Shown: positions 1 through 8,821, counted from the first letter of the stretch. The stretch is DNA of 64,000 bases from Actinomycetospora chiangmaiensis DSM 45062 (GCF_000379625.1 NZ_KB903223.1:43090-107089), one strand, 5' to 3'. Made by a program: numbers and translations. Notes: generated from the letters alone by a model not told the origin.

Positions 1-702
1 CGCGATCCGGCCCCGGACGACCCGCACCTCGGGCTCCTGCGCCGCCGCGAGCGCCGTGTTGGGGAAGGTGCGCAGGGCGGCGCGTCCGAGGGTGGCGACG
101 GCGCCCGCGACGGCGAGCGCGTTGGTCGCCACCTCCCGGTTCCCGAGGACCTCGTCGCACACGTGCGCGACGAGCCGGCTCCAGCGCCGACCGACCGTGG
201 GGTCCACCGGCTCCAGCCCGGTGAAGCGCAGGCTGTCCGGGGCGGTGCCACACACCGCCGCGTGCCGTGCGGTCTCCGACAGCCCGAGGACGACGGTCTC
301 GATCTCGACCGCCGCGTCACCCGCCGCCATGACGCCGAGCGAGCGTCCCGACGGCGGGACCAGCACCACGTCGCCCGGGGCGCCGAGGACCGCGTCGAAC
401 CCGGCGTCGCTCCCGCGGAAGCCCAGGTGACCGGTCCGGATCCGGTTGATGATGAGCCGGTCGTCCACGGGGGCGAGGTCGAACCGCAGGGTCGCGCTCG
501 AGACGATGCGGTTCACGGCGACGCCGCCCGACCGCACGCCGGCGGCGCTGCGCGAGCGGTGGCTGAACCGGAAGCGGCCCTGCCCGCCCGCCAGCCGCAT
601 CCGCTGGTCGACGTAGACCGCGCGGATGAAGTCCTCGGCCACTGCGGCGTCGGTGGTGTCGAAGCCCGTGACGGTCGGGTCCGTCCCGTCGAGGCCGGTC
701 AC
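1..702 (-). CDS. AraC-type regulator, N-terminal sensing part only (cut by window edge)
   Basis: This partial gene starts at a GTG that overlaps the TGA of the upstream kinase (GTGA), which suggests translational coupling. About 234 codons are visible. I read it directly on the minus strand because the frame lacks an early ATG. It carries FPNTALAAA near its visible end, matching FPNSALDAV in the two intact AraC regulators at 1482 and 3608, and shares their pattern of an N-terminal ligand or oligomerisation domain of the AraC_binding_2 kind. The helix-turn-helix would lie beyond position 1, so DNA binding is inferred from the paralogues. Because it sits in an operon with a histidine kinase, it could act with the two-component system. 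Confidence 0.75.
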   Translation of the reverse strand, partial: MTGLDGTDPTVTGFDTTDAAVAEDFIRAVYVDQRMRLAGGQGRFRFSHRSRSAAGVRSGGVAVNRIVSSATLRFDLAPVDDRLIINRIRTGHLGFRGSDAGFDAVLGAPGDVVLVPPSGRSLGVMAAGDAAVEIETVVLGLSETARHAAVCGTAPDSLRFTGLEPVDPTVGRRWSRLVAHVCDEVLGNREVATNALAVAGAVATLGRAALRTFPNTALAAAQEPEVRVVRGRIA

Positions 703-1352
703 GACGTCGCACCGTCCGGGGCGAGCGGGACGGTCCAGCGCACGATCGTGCCGGTCGGCGAGGCCCGCAGCACGTCGAAGGTGCCCCCCAACACCCGCGC
801 CCGGGCCGCCATCGTGCTGAGTCCCAGTCCGGCGGGGGGCACCTCGGGGAGACCGTCGCCGTCGTCGTGCACCTCGAGGCGGAGCTCGTCGCCGACCTCG
901 ATCGTCACCCGCAGCGCGCGGGCGCGGGCGTGCCGTGCGGCGTTGCCGACCGCCTCGAGCACCACGGCGCGCAGGTGTCGGGCGGTCGAGGCGTCGAGGC
1001 GGGTGAGGTCGCCGTGGACGTCGAAGGAGCTGGCCAGACGGTGCGGGTCCGCCGCACGCACGGTCACGGCCCGGAGATGGGTGCCCAGGTCGATCCCGTC
1101 GTCGCGGTCCGCCAGCCGGTCCAGGACGGCGGCACGGGTGTCCCGCAGGATGTCGTCGACGTCGTCGATGAGCTGCATCGCGCGGCGTCGGGCGTCCCCG
1201 CGCAGGTCCGAGGCGAGGCCGGCGAGGCCGTAGCCCACGAGCGAGATCCGGGGCACCACGACGTCGTGGAGGTCGGCGATCGCCTGCCAGCCGGTCAGGG
1301 ACGGGCCGGACGGCTGCGCTGGGTCCCTCCGGCGCTCCGCTGGGTCGTCCAC
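699..1352 (-). CDS. Sensor histidine kinase of the DevS/NarL-partner type, without a sensor domain
   Basis: The protein (about 217 aa) has only the transmitter part of a HisKA_3 kinase. An H-box-like segment LHDVVVPRISLVG lies near the N-terminus and a HATPase_c domain follows, with an N-box (EAVGNAARHA) and a G1-type DGDGLPE. DevS/DosS kinases have the same H-box style (LHDVVIQRL) but carry GAF domains in front; none is present here. I chose the GTG at 1352 because GGGAGGG lies 4-5 nt upstream; an in-frame GTG at 1412 would add 20 low-complexity residues. Its stop overlaps the start of the AraC gene downstream. The likely partner is the response regulator at 2887, which lies on the other strand beyond a second AraC gene. 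Confidence 0.8.
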   Translation of the reverse strand: MDDPAERRRDPAQPSGPSLTGWQAIADLHDVVVPRISLVGYGLAGLASDLRGDARRRAMQLIDDVDDILRDTRAAVLDRLADRDDGIDLGTHLRAVTVRAADPHRLASSFDVHGDLTRLDASTARHLRAVVLEAVGNAARHARARALRVTIEVGDELRLEVHDDGDGLPEVPPAGLGLSTMAARARVLGGTFDVLRASPTGTIVRWTVPLAPDGATS

Positions 1353-1481
1353 GCGGCCCTCCCGTCTCGCGCACCGGGCCTCATGGTGGCCAGCTGCGCG
1401 CCGGGCCGACACCCGCCGTCACGGGCGCGGGGCGTCGGACGTGCGTCTGGTGGCCGGGCCGTGCGCTGGATGGACCCGTGC

Positions 1482-2495
1482 TCAGCGGGGGAGGACCGCG
1501 CTGGGCGACGTCCCGTAGGTCCGTCGGTGGGCGGCGGAGAACCGTCCGCTGTGGGTGAACCCCCAGCGAGCGGCGATGCGGCCGACGGTGTCGCCGCCCG
1601 TCGGGTCGGCCGCCTGCAGGTCGAGGTGGGCGCGGTGCAGGCGGACCCGGCGCAGGTGGTCGAGGGGTGTCTCGTCCCGGTGGCGGCGGAAGGCGATCTG
1701 CAGGGCCCGGGGGCCGACTCGCGCCGCCGCCGCGATGTCACCGAGGGTGATGGGTTCGGCGGCGTGCTCGTCGATGTACGCGACGGCCCGCCGCACGGTC
1801 ACCGGAGCGGTGACACCGGCCGTCGGCGCCCCCGGGTCGGACACGGCGTCGAGGGCGCTGTTCGGGAACACCGCGACCGCCGCGGCCGCCAACGCGTGCA
1901 CCGCCTGGATCCGGACGAGGGGCTCGGCGAGCAGGTCGTCGTCGGCGAGGACCTCGTGGACCACCTGCTGCAGCGTCGCGGTCCAGTACCGCGCGAGGGC
2001 GGGCGAGATCGCGTGCGGCGCGTGGAACCGCACGGACTCCGGGGCGATGCCCGCGACGGCGGCCGCCGCCTCGGCGACGACCGCGAGGTCCAGCCGCACC
2101 ACCCGCAACGAGACGTCCTCGGTCCCGACGGTGTGCGACGTGCCCGGCCGGACACACAGCGGGACGGAGCCCTCGACGGCGACGTCGTGCCGACCGTCCT
2201 CGAGGCGGTAGCGACCGCGGACGGGGTGGACGATCCACACGCCGCCGCCGGTCCCCGGGATGCGGGTCAGGTGCGAGGACCCGGCGTAGATGCGATCGAT
2301 CCCCAGGGCACCCACGGACAACGACGTGATGTCGAGGACGTACCGGCGCGACGGCCCGGTCAGGTCGAACGTCACGTCCGGGTAGTCCCGGGCGAGGTGC
2401 GTCCTGGCCCGACCGACGTCGGTGGTCGTGAAGAACTCGCGGCGGACGGCCGCGGGCGCCGGAGGTCGCTGATCGTCCATCTCCGGTCGCTCCAT
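1482..2495 (-). CDS. AraC family transcriptional regulator
   Basis: 337 aa. The N-terminal two thirds (FFTTTDVGRARTHLARDY onward) is an AraC_binding_2-like sensing domain and the last 105 residues form the two-helix-turn-helix AraC DNA-binding domain (ITLGDIAAAARVGPRALQIAFRRH, then the RWGFTHSGRFSAAHRRTYG signature). The second HTH signature is intact. With the ATG at 2495 the protein is exactly as long as its paralogue at 3608, which supports this start; an ATG at 2480 is the alternative. It lies between the kinase (699-1352) and the divergently transcribed response regulator, so the 391-bp gap at 2496 probably holds both promoters. Ligand and targets are unknown. Confidence 0.85.
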   Translation of the reverse strand: MERPEMDDQRPPAPAAVRREFFTTTDVGRARTHLARDYPDVTFDLTGPSRRYVLDITSLSVGALGIDRIYAGSSHLTRIPGTGGGVWIVHPVRGRYRLEDGRHDVAVEGSVPLCVRPGTSHTVGTEDVSLRVVRLDLAVVAEAAAAVAGIAPESVRFHAPHAISPALARYWTATLQQVVHEVLADDDLLAEPLVRIQAVHALAAAAVAVFPNSALDAVSDPGAPTAGVTAPVTVRRAVAYIDEHAAEPITLGDIAAAARVGPRALQIAFRRHRDETPLDHLRRVRLHRAHLDLQAADPTGGDTVGRIAARWGFTHSGRFSAAHRRTYGTSPSAVLPR

Positions 2496-2886
2496 CCCGC
2501 CCCCCGGGTCCCCGACGGCGAACGACTCGCCCGGTCGGCCGATCTGGGCCGGGTCCTCCTCGACGTCGAGGAGCGGGCGGGTCCGTCCGAAGGGGTGATT
2601 CTGGGATCCGCGATGCGCGCGGGGCAACGATCCACAGCGCCTCGTTCGCAGGATGAACAGTGGATGCGCTTCACGACCCCGTTGATCGGGCGTGCGCAAT
2701 GCGGCGGACCATCGCGGGTCATCCGGCGCACCGCCGGTCCGGCAGGCGAACCCCCCGTCCCGAAAGGACTCCGGCAGGAATCGGTTGCGCCCGTCGGACG
2801 GATCGGCGACCGGATCGCCGGGTCCAGACTGACTGACGCCACGGGCCGCTCGGCCCCGGCGACGGGAGGGTCGGGAGGTGACGTGC
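2496..2886. promoter_or_regulatory. Divergent intergenic region between AraC gene and response regulator
   Basis: These 391 bases separate the AraC gene (minus) from the response regulator gene (plus) and must carry the promoters for both. No convincing ORF, RNA gene or perfect palindrome was seen. A GGGAGG ribosome-binding site for the response regulator ends the region at 2873-2878. Confidence 0.5.
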
Positions 2887-3534
2887 GTGGTCCGCGTGTT
2901 CCTGGTCGACGACCACGAGGTGGCCCGTCGGGGGGTCAGACACCTGCTGGAACGCGAGGAGGACCTCGAGGTCGTCGGCGAGGCGGACGATCTCGCGGCC
3001 GCCCGGGCCCGTCTCCCGGCCCTGCGCCCGGAGGTGGTGGTCGTCGACGTCCGCCTGCCCGACGGGAACGGGATCGACCTGTGCGCCGAGGTCCGGGACC
3101 TCGACCGGCCGCCGGCGACGGTGGTGCTCACCGGCTTCGAACACGAGGCGGACGTGCTCGACGCGGTCCTCGCCGGCGCCTCGGCGTTCCTGGGCAAGAC
3201 CGTTCGCGGCCACCGCATCGTCGAGGCCGTCCGCGAGGCGGCCGCCGGACGCTCGGTGCTCGACGAGCGGGCCGCGACGATCGTGATGGACCGGCTGCGC
3301 AACGACGCGGCCAACCCGGACCCGATGGCCTCGCTGACCGAGCGGGAACGCAGCGTCCTCGCGCTCGTGGGGGAGGGGCTCACCAACCGCGAGATCGGGA
3401 CGCGGCTCCACCTCACCGAGAAGACGATCAAGAACTACGTCTCGGATCTGCTCGCGAAGCTCGGGACGCCGAGCCGGGTCCGGCTCGCGATCCTCGCCGC
3501 GGACCGCAGGATGCGCACGGGGTCCGCAGCCTGA
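2887..3534 (+). CDS. Response regulator, NarL/FixJ (DevR-like) type
   Basis: 215 aa. The N-terminal receiver domain has the acidic pocket (VDDHE), the phospho-acceptor Asp in VVVVDVRLPDG, a switch Thr (VLTG) and the Lys in FLGKTV. The C-terminal LuxR-type HTH reads LTERERSVLALVGEGLTNRE and ends TIKNYVSDLLAKLG, close to the DosR/DevR wording. GTG 2887 is preferred over GTG 2878 because GGGAGG ends 8 nt before it, while it would abut the earlier GTG. The cognate kinase is probably the HisKA_3 kinase at 699-1352. It likely acts as a phosphorylation-dependent dimeric activator; targets may include the neighbouring AraC genes. Confidence 0.88.
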   Translation: MVRVFLVDDHEVARRGVRHLLEREEDLEVVGEADDLAAARARLPALRPEVVVVDVRLPDGNGIDLCAEVRDLDRPPATVVLTGFEHEADVLDAVLAGASAFLGKTVRGHRIVEAVREAAAGRSVLDERAATIVMDRLRNDAANPDPMASLTERERSVLALVGEGLTNREIGTRLHLTEKTIKNYVSDLLAKLGTPSRVRLAILAADRRMRTGSAA

Positions 3535-3607
3535 CCGGGCCGTGATGGGGAGTCCTGCCCACCGACGGTCGAGGGCGGTCGGACGACGCGGTCGGAGGGT
3601 GCGGCCG

Positions 3608-4621
3608 TCATGCGCGCAGGGTGTGGGCGGGCGAGACCCCGTAGGCGCGGCGGTAGGCGGTGGCGAACCGCCCGCTGTGCGCGAAGCCCCAGCGCGCCGC
3701 GACCTCGGCGACGGTGGCACCGGCGGTGGGGTCCGCCTGCTGCAGATCCCGGTGGGCCCGACGGAGCCGGACCTCGCGCAGGTGGTCCGACGGCGTCTGG
3801 TCACGGTGGCGGCGGAAGGCGACCTGGAGGGCCCGCGGGCTCACGCCGGCCGCGTCCGCGATCTCCCGGATCGACAGGGCCCGGTCGGCGTGCGCCTCGA
3901 TGTGGCCGATGGCGCGCCGCACCGAGGCCGGGGCGGTCCAGCCCGGGGACCGCCGTGCCGGGTCGGTGACCGCGTCGAGGGCGGAGTTCGGGAAGACCGC
4001 CAGCGCCGCCAGGGAGAGACCGTGGACGACCTGGGCCCGCAGCAACGGTTGGTCGCGGGCCCCGTCGAGGGCGCGGACGGTGGCCACGGCCGCGCGGAGG
4101 CTGGCGGCCCAGTGGCGGGCGTGCGCCGGGGAGACGGGACGTGACCGGTGGAAGACCAGCCGCTCGGGGGCGATCCCGGTGGCGTCGGCGGCGACCCGTC
4201 CGAGCGTCGTCCCGCCGAGCCGGACCACCCGCTCGGCGAGATCGGTGGTGCGCATGCGATGCACGCGGTCGGGGGCGAGGAGATAGGCGTCGCCGGGTCC
4301 GAGCCGGGCCTCGTCGCGGCCGTCGTCGGCCGCGAGCGAGCCGCCGCGCAGCAGGATGATCACCAGCCCGTCGTCGGGCAGGGTGAGCCGGTTGAGGTTC
4401 TCGGAGCCGTAGTAGAGCCGGTCGAGGCCCACCGGCCCGAGTTCGCCCGGCACGCCGTCGAGGTCGACCGAGGAGGAGTCGACCACGAACCGTCGGCTCG
4501 GCCCGAGCAGTCGGGCGCTCAGGTCGCCGTAGGCGCGGGCCAGGATCGTCCGTGCCTGGTCGAAGTCGATCGTGGTGGACGACGTCCGTCGGACGCCGTG
4601 CCTCACCGGTCGGACCGTCAT
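3608..4621 (-). CDS. AraC family transcriptional regulator (paralogue of 1482-2495)
   Basis: 337 aa from the ATG at 4621; a GTG at 4654 would add 11 residues. The sensing domain contains VDSSSVDLDGVPGELGPVGL and FPNSALDAVTDP, strongly resembling the regulator at 1482. The C-terminal AraC HTH pair (LSIREIADAAGVSPRALQVA, RWGFAHSGRFATAYRRAYG) is complete. It converges with the response regulator gene, leaving only 73 bp between them. The three AraC paralogues plus a kinase and response regulator make a compact regulatory group; no metabolic gene is interleaved, so the controlled function is not evident. Confidence 0.85.
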   Translation of the reverse strand: MTVRPVRHGVRRTSSTTIDFDQARTILARAYGDLSARLLGPSRRFVVDSSSVDLDGVPGELGPVGLDRLYYGSENLNRLTLPDDGLVIILLRGGSLAADDGRDEARLGPGDAYLLAPDRVHRMRTTDLAERVVRLGGTTLGRVAADATGIAPERLVFHRSRPVSPAHARHWAASLRAAVATVRALDGARDQPLLRAQVVHGLSLAALAVFPNSALDAVTDPARRSPGWTAPASVRRAIGHIEAHADRALSIREIADAAGVSPRALQVAFRRHRDQTPSDHLREVRLRRAHRDLQQADPTAGATVAEVAARWGFAHSGRFATAYRRAYGVSPAHTLRA

Positions 4622-5407
4622 CCCGTCGGCCTGCGTCACCGCCCCCCCGATCACGTCGCGGCCGCTGTGGTCTCCGGGTCCGCGCCCCTCCTGGCCGTCC
4701 GGAGACCGTGGCAGTCCCGATCGACCCGGAACAACGACCTCGTGGAGCGGTCACGGCTCGCCGGGGCTGTCCTGCCGGGCCGATCTTCGCGCTGCGTCCG
4801 GCGCGGTTCGTCCCTCGGCCCACACCATGCGGCGGGAGGACCTCCGGACCCGCACCACGGCTGACCCCGAGGCGGCGCCGCTGCACCCGGCCTCCGGCGA
4901 CCATCATCCCGGCAGTCGATCCGCACCCGGACGGTCGCTCCCGCCGCCCCGGGCGGACCGCGGTCGCGTGCCCTGTTCGTGCGCGTCGGATGACGACGAT
5001 CCGTTCCCCGAAGTACCTGTCGCCCGGCGGTGTCGTGGCCTCGTCGAACGTCCTTCCGGCCCGGTGTGGCGCGGGTCGCCCGGCGGACCGCCCGACCGCT
5101 CGCGGCGCCCGCCCGGCGTGACCGACGCGCGGCGGCCCACACCGACCTGAGAGCCGTGCTCGCAGGTGGCCCAGCGGCCTGCGCGATCACGCCCGCGTGG
5201 GCCCGCTCGTCGCGTCGCGGGCGCGCCCCGGCCCGACCGTCGCCGTCCGGGACTCAGCCCCGCCGTCGCCGTCGCGCGCCCTGCCTAGCGTCGCGGCCCG
5301 GACGACGACCGCCCGGTCGGAGCGCGTGGAACCGCTCCCGCCCCACCGCGGTCGCCGTCGCCCGGGGTCGGCATCGACCTCGGTCCGCGATGACGAGAGG
5401 TCCTCCC
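4622..5407. other. Long intergenic region before the Rpf-type gene
   Basis: These 786 bases hold no ORF that I can support; the frames open here have low-complexity Arg/Pro/Gly translations typical of shadow reading of GC-rich DNA. The region must contain the promoter of the AraC gene (minus) and of the Rpf-type gene (plus). A TAGCGT box at about 5286 is a possible -10 element for the latter. I looked for a c-di-AMP riboswitch, known upstream of rpf genes in some actinobacteria, and could not recognise one. Confidence 0.4.
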
Positions 5408-5761
5408 ATGCCCCGCACGCCCCTGTCCGTCCGCACGCGCCTGCGTGGCGCCACCGCCACCGTGCTCGGCGGCGCCGCCCTGTCCGCCGCCGTCGCCCTC
5501 GGCGCCGCCCCCGCCGCCCAGGCCGCCCCGTCCGTGAACTGGGACGCCGTCGCCCAGTGCGAGTCGTCCGGCAACTGGGCCGCCGACACCGGGAACGGCT
5601 TCTTCGGCGGACTGCAGTTCACCTCCTCCACCTGGCAGGCCTTCGGCGGGAGCGGGAACCCGCAGGACGCGTCGCGGGAACAGCAGATCGCGGTCGCCGA
5701 CCGGGTCCTCGCGGGCCAGGGCATCGGCGCCTGGCCGGTCTGCGGCGCGCGCGGCCTCTGA
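5408..5761 (+). CDS. Resuscitation-promoting factor-like transglycosylase, minimal secreted form
   Basis: 117 aa. A Sec signal peptide (Arg-rich start, hydrophobic [19 protein letters not shown], cleavage near AQA-AP) is followed directly by one Rpf catalytic domain. The domain shows [13 protein letters not shown] with the catalytic Glu, [10 protein letters not shown], the [14 protein letters not shown] helix and the closing Cys in WPVCG, which pairs with the first Cys. No LysM, G5 or DUF348 domain is present, so it resembles the short RpfC/E-type enzymes. It should cleave peptidoglycan glycan strands outside the cell, in growth or resuscitation from dormancy. The ATG at 5408 follows GAGAGG at a suitable distance and starts a good signal peptide. 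Confidence 0.9.
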   Translation: MPRTPLSVRTRLRGATATVLGGAALSAAVALGAAPAAQAAPSVNWDAVAQCESSGNWAADTGNGFFGGLQFTSSTWQAFGGSGNPQDASREQQIAVADRVLAGQGIGAWPVCGARGL

Positions 5762-5830
5762 GTCCCGACGGCGGGTCCAACGGCCCGCCGACCGGGGACC
5801 GGCGCCCCGCCCGCCGGGCGTGGTCGCGGT

Positions 5831-5844
5831 GGTGACATGTCACC
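5831..5844. promoter_or_regulatory. Perfect 14-bp palindrome, candidate operator
   Basis: GGTGACATGTCACC is a perfect palindrome 33 bp before the ATG at 5878. Flanking GTCGC and GCGAC partly extend the symmetry. Its half-site spacing (GTGA-N4-TCAC) differs from the GTGA-N6-TCAC of CRP-type sites, so the binding protein is unknown. Confidence 0.5.
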
Positions 5845-5877
5845 GCGACGACCACGGCGACCTCGGAGGTGCCCGCG

Positions 5878-6498
5878 ATGGACGGGGAGCGACACACCAG
5901 CACGGTGCCGGAGGGCCTCCCGGTCCTCGCGGCGGGCCGCCATCGCAGCCCGGACCGCGGCTCCTGCGTGATGGAGTACGTCTCGGTGCTCGCGGGGATG
6001 CCGTGGGGCGATCGGCCGCGCTGCACCGACCGCACGCTCGCGGAGCTCGCCTGGCGGGTCAACGACGACGTGCGCGCCGACGCGCGTCCGGCGCTGGCCG
6101 AGCTGGCGCCCCGCCTGGTCGGGGCGGTCGGCCGCCGCTCGGCGGCCGACGTCGTCGTCGCCGCGGTCGCCGAGGTCGCCCTCGAGCTCGCTCCGGGCGA
6201 CCGGGTCGCGGCGCGGGTGCGGCGTCGGGCGCGGGCACGCCTCGCCCGTCGTCCGCGGTGGCCGTGGCTGCGGGCGGTCGCCCGGGCGGTCGGTGGGACC
6301 GGGCTGGACGACGCGTACCTCCGGGTGATGTTCGCGGTCCACGGACTCGGGCGGCCGGAACGCGACGCGGCCCGGCTCCGGGCGCTGCACGCGGCCACGG
6401 AGGCCGTCCGCCGCCACGTGGGCGCCCGGGAGGCCCCGCGACCGGGCCCGGTGGCGACGCGCCCGTGCCCCGTGCCGGGTGGCGTCGGCGGCCGGTGA
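5878..6498 (+). CDS. Conserved hypothetical protein with CVMEYVSVLAG signature
   Basis: 206 aa, no known domain recognised with certainty. The stretch GSCVMEYVSVLAGMPWGDRP near residue 30, followed by RCTDRTLAELAWRVND, has the look of an actinobacterial family of uncharacterised proteins. The rest is rich in Ala and Arg, helical, with basic patches (RVRRRARARLARRPRWPW) and no signal peptide or membrane segment. I chose the ATG at 5878 because GGAGG ends 8 nt upstream; a GTG at 5869 has no proper spacing. A perfect palindrome lies 33 bp upstream, so it is probably regulated singly. Function unknown. Confidence 0.7.
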   Translation: MDGERHTSTVPEGLPVLAAGRHRSPDRGSCVMEYVSVLAGMPWGDRPRCTDRTLAELAWRVNDDVRADARPALAELAPRLVGAVGRRSAADVVVAAVAEVALELAPGDRVAARVRRRARARLARRPRWPWLRAVARAVGGTGLDDAYLRVMFAVHGLGRPERDAARLRALHAATEAVRRHVGAREAPRPGPVATRPCPVPGGVGGR

Positions 6499-6502
6499 GG
6501 GA

Positions 6503-8575
6503 TCAGTCGACCGGGACGACCCGGAGGCCGTCGTCGAGGAGCCCCGCGACCGACCAGCCACCGGCCTCGACGGCGAGGTCGACGCGGTGGTCCCCGATCC
6601 GCACGCCCCGGACGGCGAACGGGAGGTGCTCGGCGGGCAGCACGGGGCCGCAGCGCACGGCACCCGCCGGCACGTCCGGGTCGAGCCGCAGCAGCGCACG
6701 GACCAGCGCCACCGGCGCCGCGGCCGCCCACGCCTGCGGCCGGCACGAGGTCGGGTGGGGGACCGGGACACCGAACTCCGACCGGTCGAACCCGCAGAAC
6801 AGCTCGGGGAGCCCGTGGTCGAGGACCGTGGCGGCATCGAGGAGCGCCCGGGCCAGCCGACGGCCCTCGGCGACGAAGCCGTACCGGACCAGACCGGCTA
6901 CGCACAGCGCCGTGTCGTGGGGCCAGACCGAGCCGTTGTGGCAGCTCGTCGGGTCGTAGCCGCCCATCGTGCTCGCCAGGGTCCGGATGCCCCAGCCGGA
7001 GAACATCGCGGGGGAGAGCAGGTGGTCGGCGACGGCGCGCGCGTGCTCCTCGTCGACGACCCCGGTCCACAGGGCGTGGCCCATGGTCGAGGCCATGGCG
7101 TCGACCGGCCGCTTCGTGCCGTCGAGGGCGAGCGCGAAGCAGCCCCGCCGGGGTAACCAGAACCGCTCGTTGAACCGCCGGCGCAGGGCGCGGGCCCGCT
7201 CGCGCTGGTCGCGGGCGACCCCCGTCTCGCCGAGGGCGTCGGCCAGCGTCGCGCGGGCGCGGTGCGCCGCGTAGCCGTACGCCTGCACCTCGGCGAGGGC
7301 GATCGGCGGCTCGGCGGGCCGGCCGTCCGCGAAGCACACGGCGCCGTCGGAGTCCCTCCAGCCCCCGTGGCGTCCTCCCTCGGGGGACGCGGCCCGGTGC
7401 TCCACGAGCCCGTCCCCGTCGGGGTCGCCGTCGTCCCCGGTCCACGCGAGGGCCCGGTCGGCGTGCGGGACGAGCGCCTCGATCTCGGTCGTCATCCCCG
7501 TCCACCGCGCGAGCTCGCCGAGGACGACGACGAAGAGCGCCGTGGCGTCCGCGGTGCCGTAGTCCGTGTCGCCGGCCACGGGGGCGACGGGGCCGGAGGA
7601 CGCGAAGCGGATCCCGTGCGGGATGCGCCCGGGCTGCTCCTCGGTGCCGGGGTCGGTGCGGCGGCCCTGGTGGTCGGCCAGGGTGCGCAGCGTGCCGAGG
7701 GCCACCTCCGGGTCGACGGGCAGGAGCATGTGCGCCGTCAGCAGCGCGTCGCGGCCGACGAGCGTCATTGACCAGGGGACACCGGCGGCGAGGAGGGTCC
7801 GCCCCGGGTGGGCGGGGTCGACGATGCGCAACGCGGCGAGGTCCGCCATGCCGCGGGCGAGCGCACTCGCGAGGTCGCGGTCCGCCGTCTCGATCCGGGG
7901 CGTGGCGACGGTCGACCGCACGGGCCGGGCCGGGCGCCGGGCCGGCGCGCCCGACGGCCGGGTCGCGAGGAGCCGACGGTCGCCGACGACGACGTGCACG
8001 GTGACGGCCGCGTCCCACCGCCCGCGGGCGGGGACCTCCGCGTGCCACTCGAGCACACCGGGACGCGCCAGGGCACCGCCGTGCCCCCACACCTCCACCC
8101 GGTGCTCGTGCCCGTGCCGGTGGCCGCGGACGAGCAGGTGGCCCGGGCCGTCGACCGCCGTGGCCTCCTCCGCGGGACGGTCGTGCCCGGCCTTCACCGC
8201 GGACCGGTCCGCGAGGTCGACCCCCACGGCCAGGGTGACCGTGCAGCGCCGGGCGTGCGCGGTCCCGTTGCGCAGCGAGAACTCCTCGTGCATCCCCTCG
8301 TCGACCCGGCGCCGACGCACGAGCAGCAGCGCGGGCCCGCCCACGCCGTCGGGTGGTACGCGCAGGAGCACCGTTCCCGACGCCGGGTCCTCGGTCCCGG
8401 CGTGCACCGGGTCGCCCGCGCGCCCGTCGACCCGCAGCGTCCAGCGGCTGACGACGCGGAGACCGCGGACGAACAACCCGTGCGGACGGTCGGTGAGCAG
8501 GTCGCCCGACGCGTCGCCGACGCAGAACGTCGTCCCGTCGGCGAGGGTCAGACCGCCGCGGTCGAGGGCGGGCAC
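6503..8575 (-). CDS. Amylo-alpha-1,6-glucosidase / glycogen-debranching family glycosidase
   Basis: 690 aa. The N-terminal part (TFCVGDASGDLLTDRPHGLFVRG through the beta-rich 300 residues) fits the glycogen-debranching N-terminal beta-sandwich domain. The C-terminal part fits the (alpha/alpha)6 barrel of GH63/GH133-like enzymes, with VPWSMTLVGRDALLTAHMLL, GDTDYGTADATALFVVVL, DGLVEHR, WRDSDGAV and TSCHNGSVWPHDTALCVAG. The GTG at 8575 follows GGGAGG by 5-6 nt. The family releases glucose from branched or side-chain glucans, but many actinobacterial members are biochemically unassigned and the substrate here is an inference. It converges with the upstream hypothetical, with 4 bp between the stops. 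Confidence 0.85.
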   Translation of the reverse strand: MPALDRGGLTLADGTTFCVGDASGDLLTDRPHGLFVRGLRVVSRWTLRVDGRAGDPVHAGTEDPASGTVLLRVPPDGVGGPALLLVRRRRVDEGMHEEFSLRNGTAHARRCTVTLAVGVDLADRSAVKAGHDRPAEEATAVDGPGHLLVRGHRHGHEHRVEVWGHGGALARPGVLEWHAEVPARGRWDAAVTVHVVVGDRRLLATRPSGAPARRPARPVRSTVATPRIETADRDLASALARGMADLAALRIVDPAHPGRTLLAAGVPWSMTLVGRDALLTAHMLLPVDPEVALGTLRTLADHQGRRTDPGTEEQPGRIPHGIRFASSGPVAPVAGDTDYGTADATALFVVVLGELARWTGMTTEIEALVPHADRALAWTGDDGDPDGDGLVEHRAASPEGGRHGGWRDSDGAVCFADGRPAEPPIALAEVQAYGYAAHRARATLADALGETGVARDQRERARALRRRFNERFWLPRRGCFALALDGTKRPVDAMASTMGHALWTGVVDEEHARAVADHLLSPAMFSGWGIRTLASTMGGYDPTSCHNGSVWPHDTALCVAGLVRYGFVAEGRRLARALLDAATVLDHGLPELFCGFDRSEFGVPVPHPTSCRPQAWAAAAPVALVRALLRLDPDVPAGAVRCGPVLPAEHLPFAVRGVRIGDHRVDLAVEAGGWSVAGLLDDGLRVVPVD

Positions 8576-8821
8576 CGCGACCTCCCGACCGTCGTGGCGG
8601 GGGCACCGGCGCGGACGGCGTCGATCCCGGCCGGCACCGCGAGGTCACGTTCGATCATGCGCGGCAGTCCACCGCCGGCGCGCCGCGAGGACCACGGTCC
8701 GACGGCCCCGCCGTGACCGCCGGAGGGCCCGTGGTCTCCACCCTCCCTCCACCCGGGGGTCGACGCCCCGGGGACGCCGCCCGACGACGCTGGTCCCCAC
8801 CACGGACGGAAGGGGCGGGAC

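Noticed and set aside
867..3545. Very long open frames opposite or across known genes, for example 892 codons here
   Set aside because: Such frames are expected in DNA of this GC content. Their translations are low-complexity Arg/Gly/Pro-rich, and well-conserved kinase, AraC and response-regulator genes occupy the other frames.
4651..5190. Open frame of 179 codons on the minus strand before the Rpf-type gene
   Set aside because: The translation is Arg/Ala/Gly-rich with no domain, no ribosome-binding site and no codon-position pattern of a real gene.
5200..5407. c-di-AMP (ydaO-type) riboswitch before the Rpf-type gene
   Set aside because: These occur upstream of rpf in some actinobacteria, but I could not recognise the conserved core blocks here. 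A covariance-model search would settle it.
5831..5844. CRP-type binding site
   Set aside because: The arms GTGA and TCAC are separated by 4 bp rather than the 6 bp of CRP-family sites.
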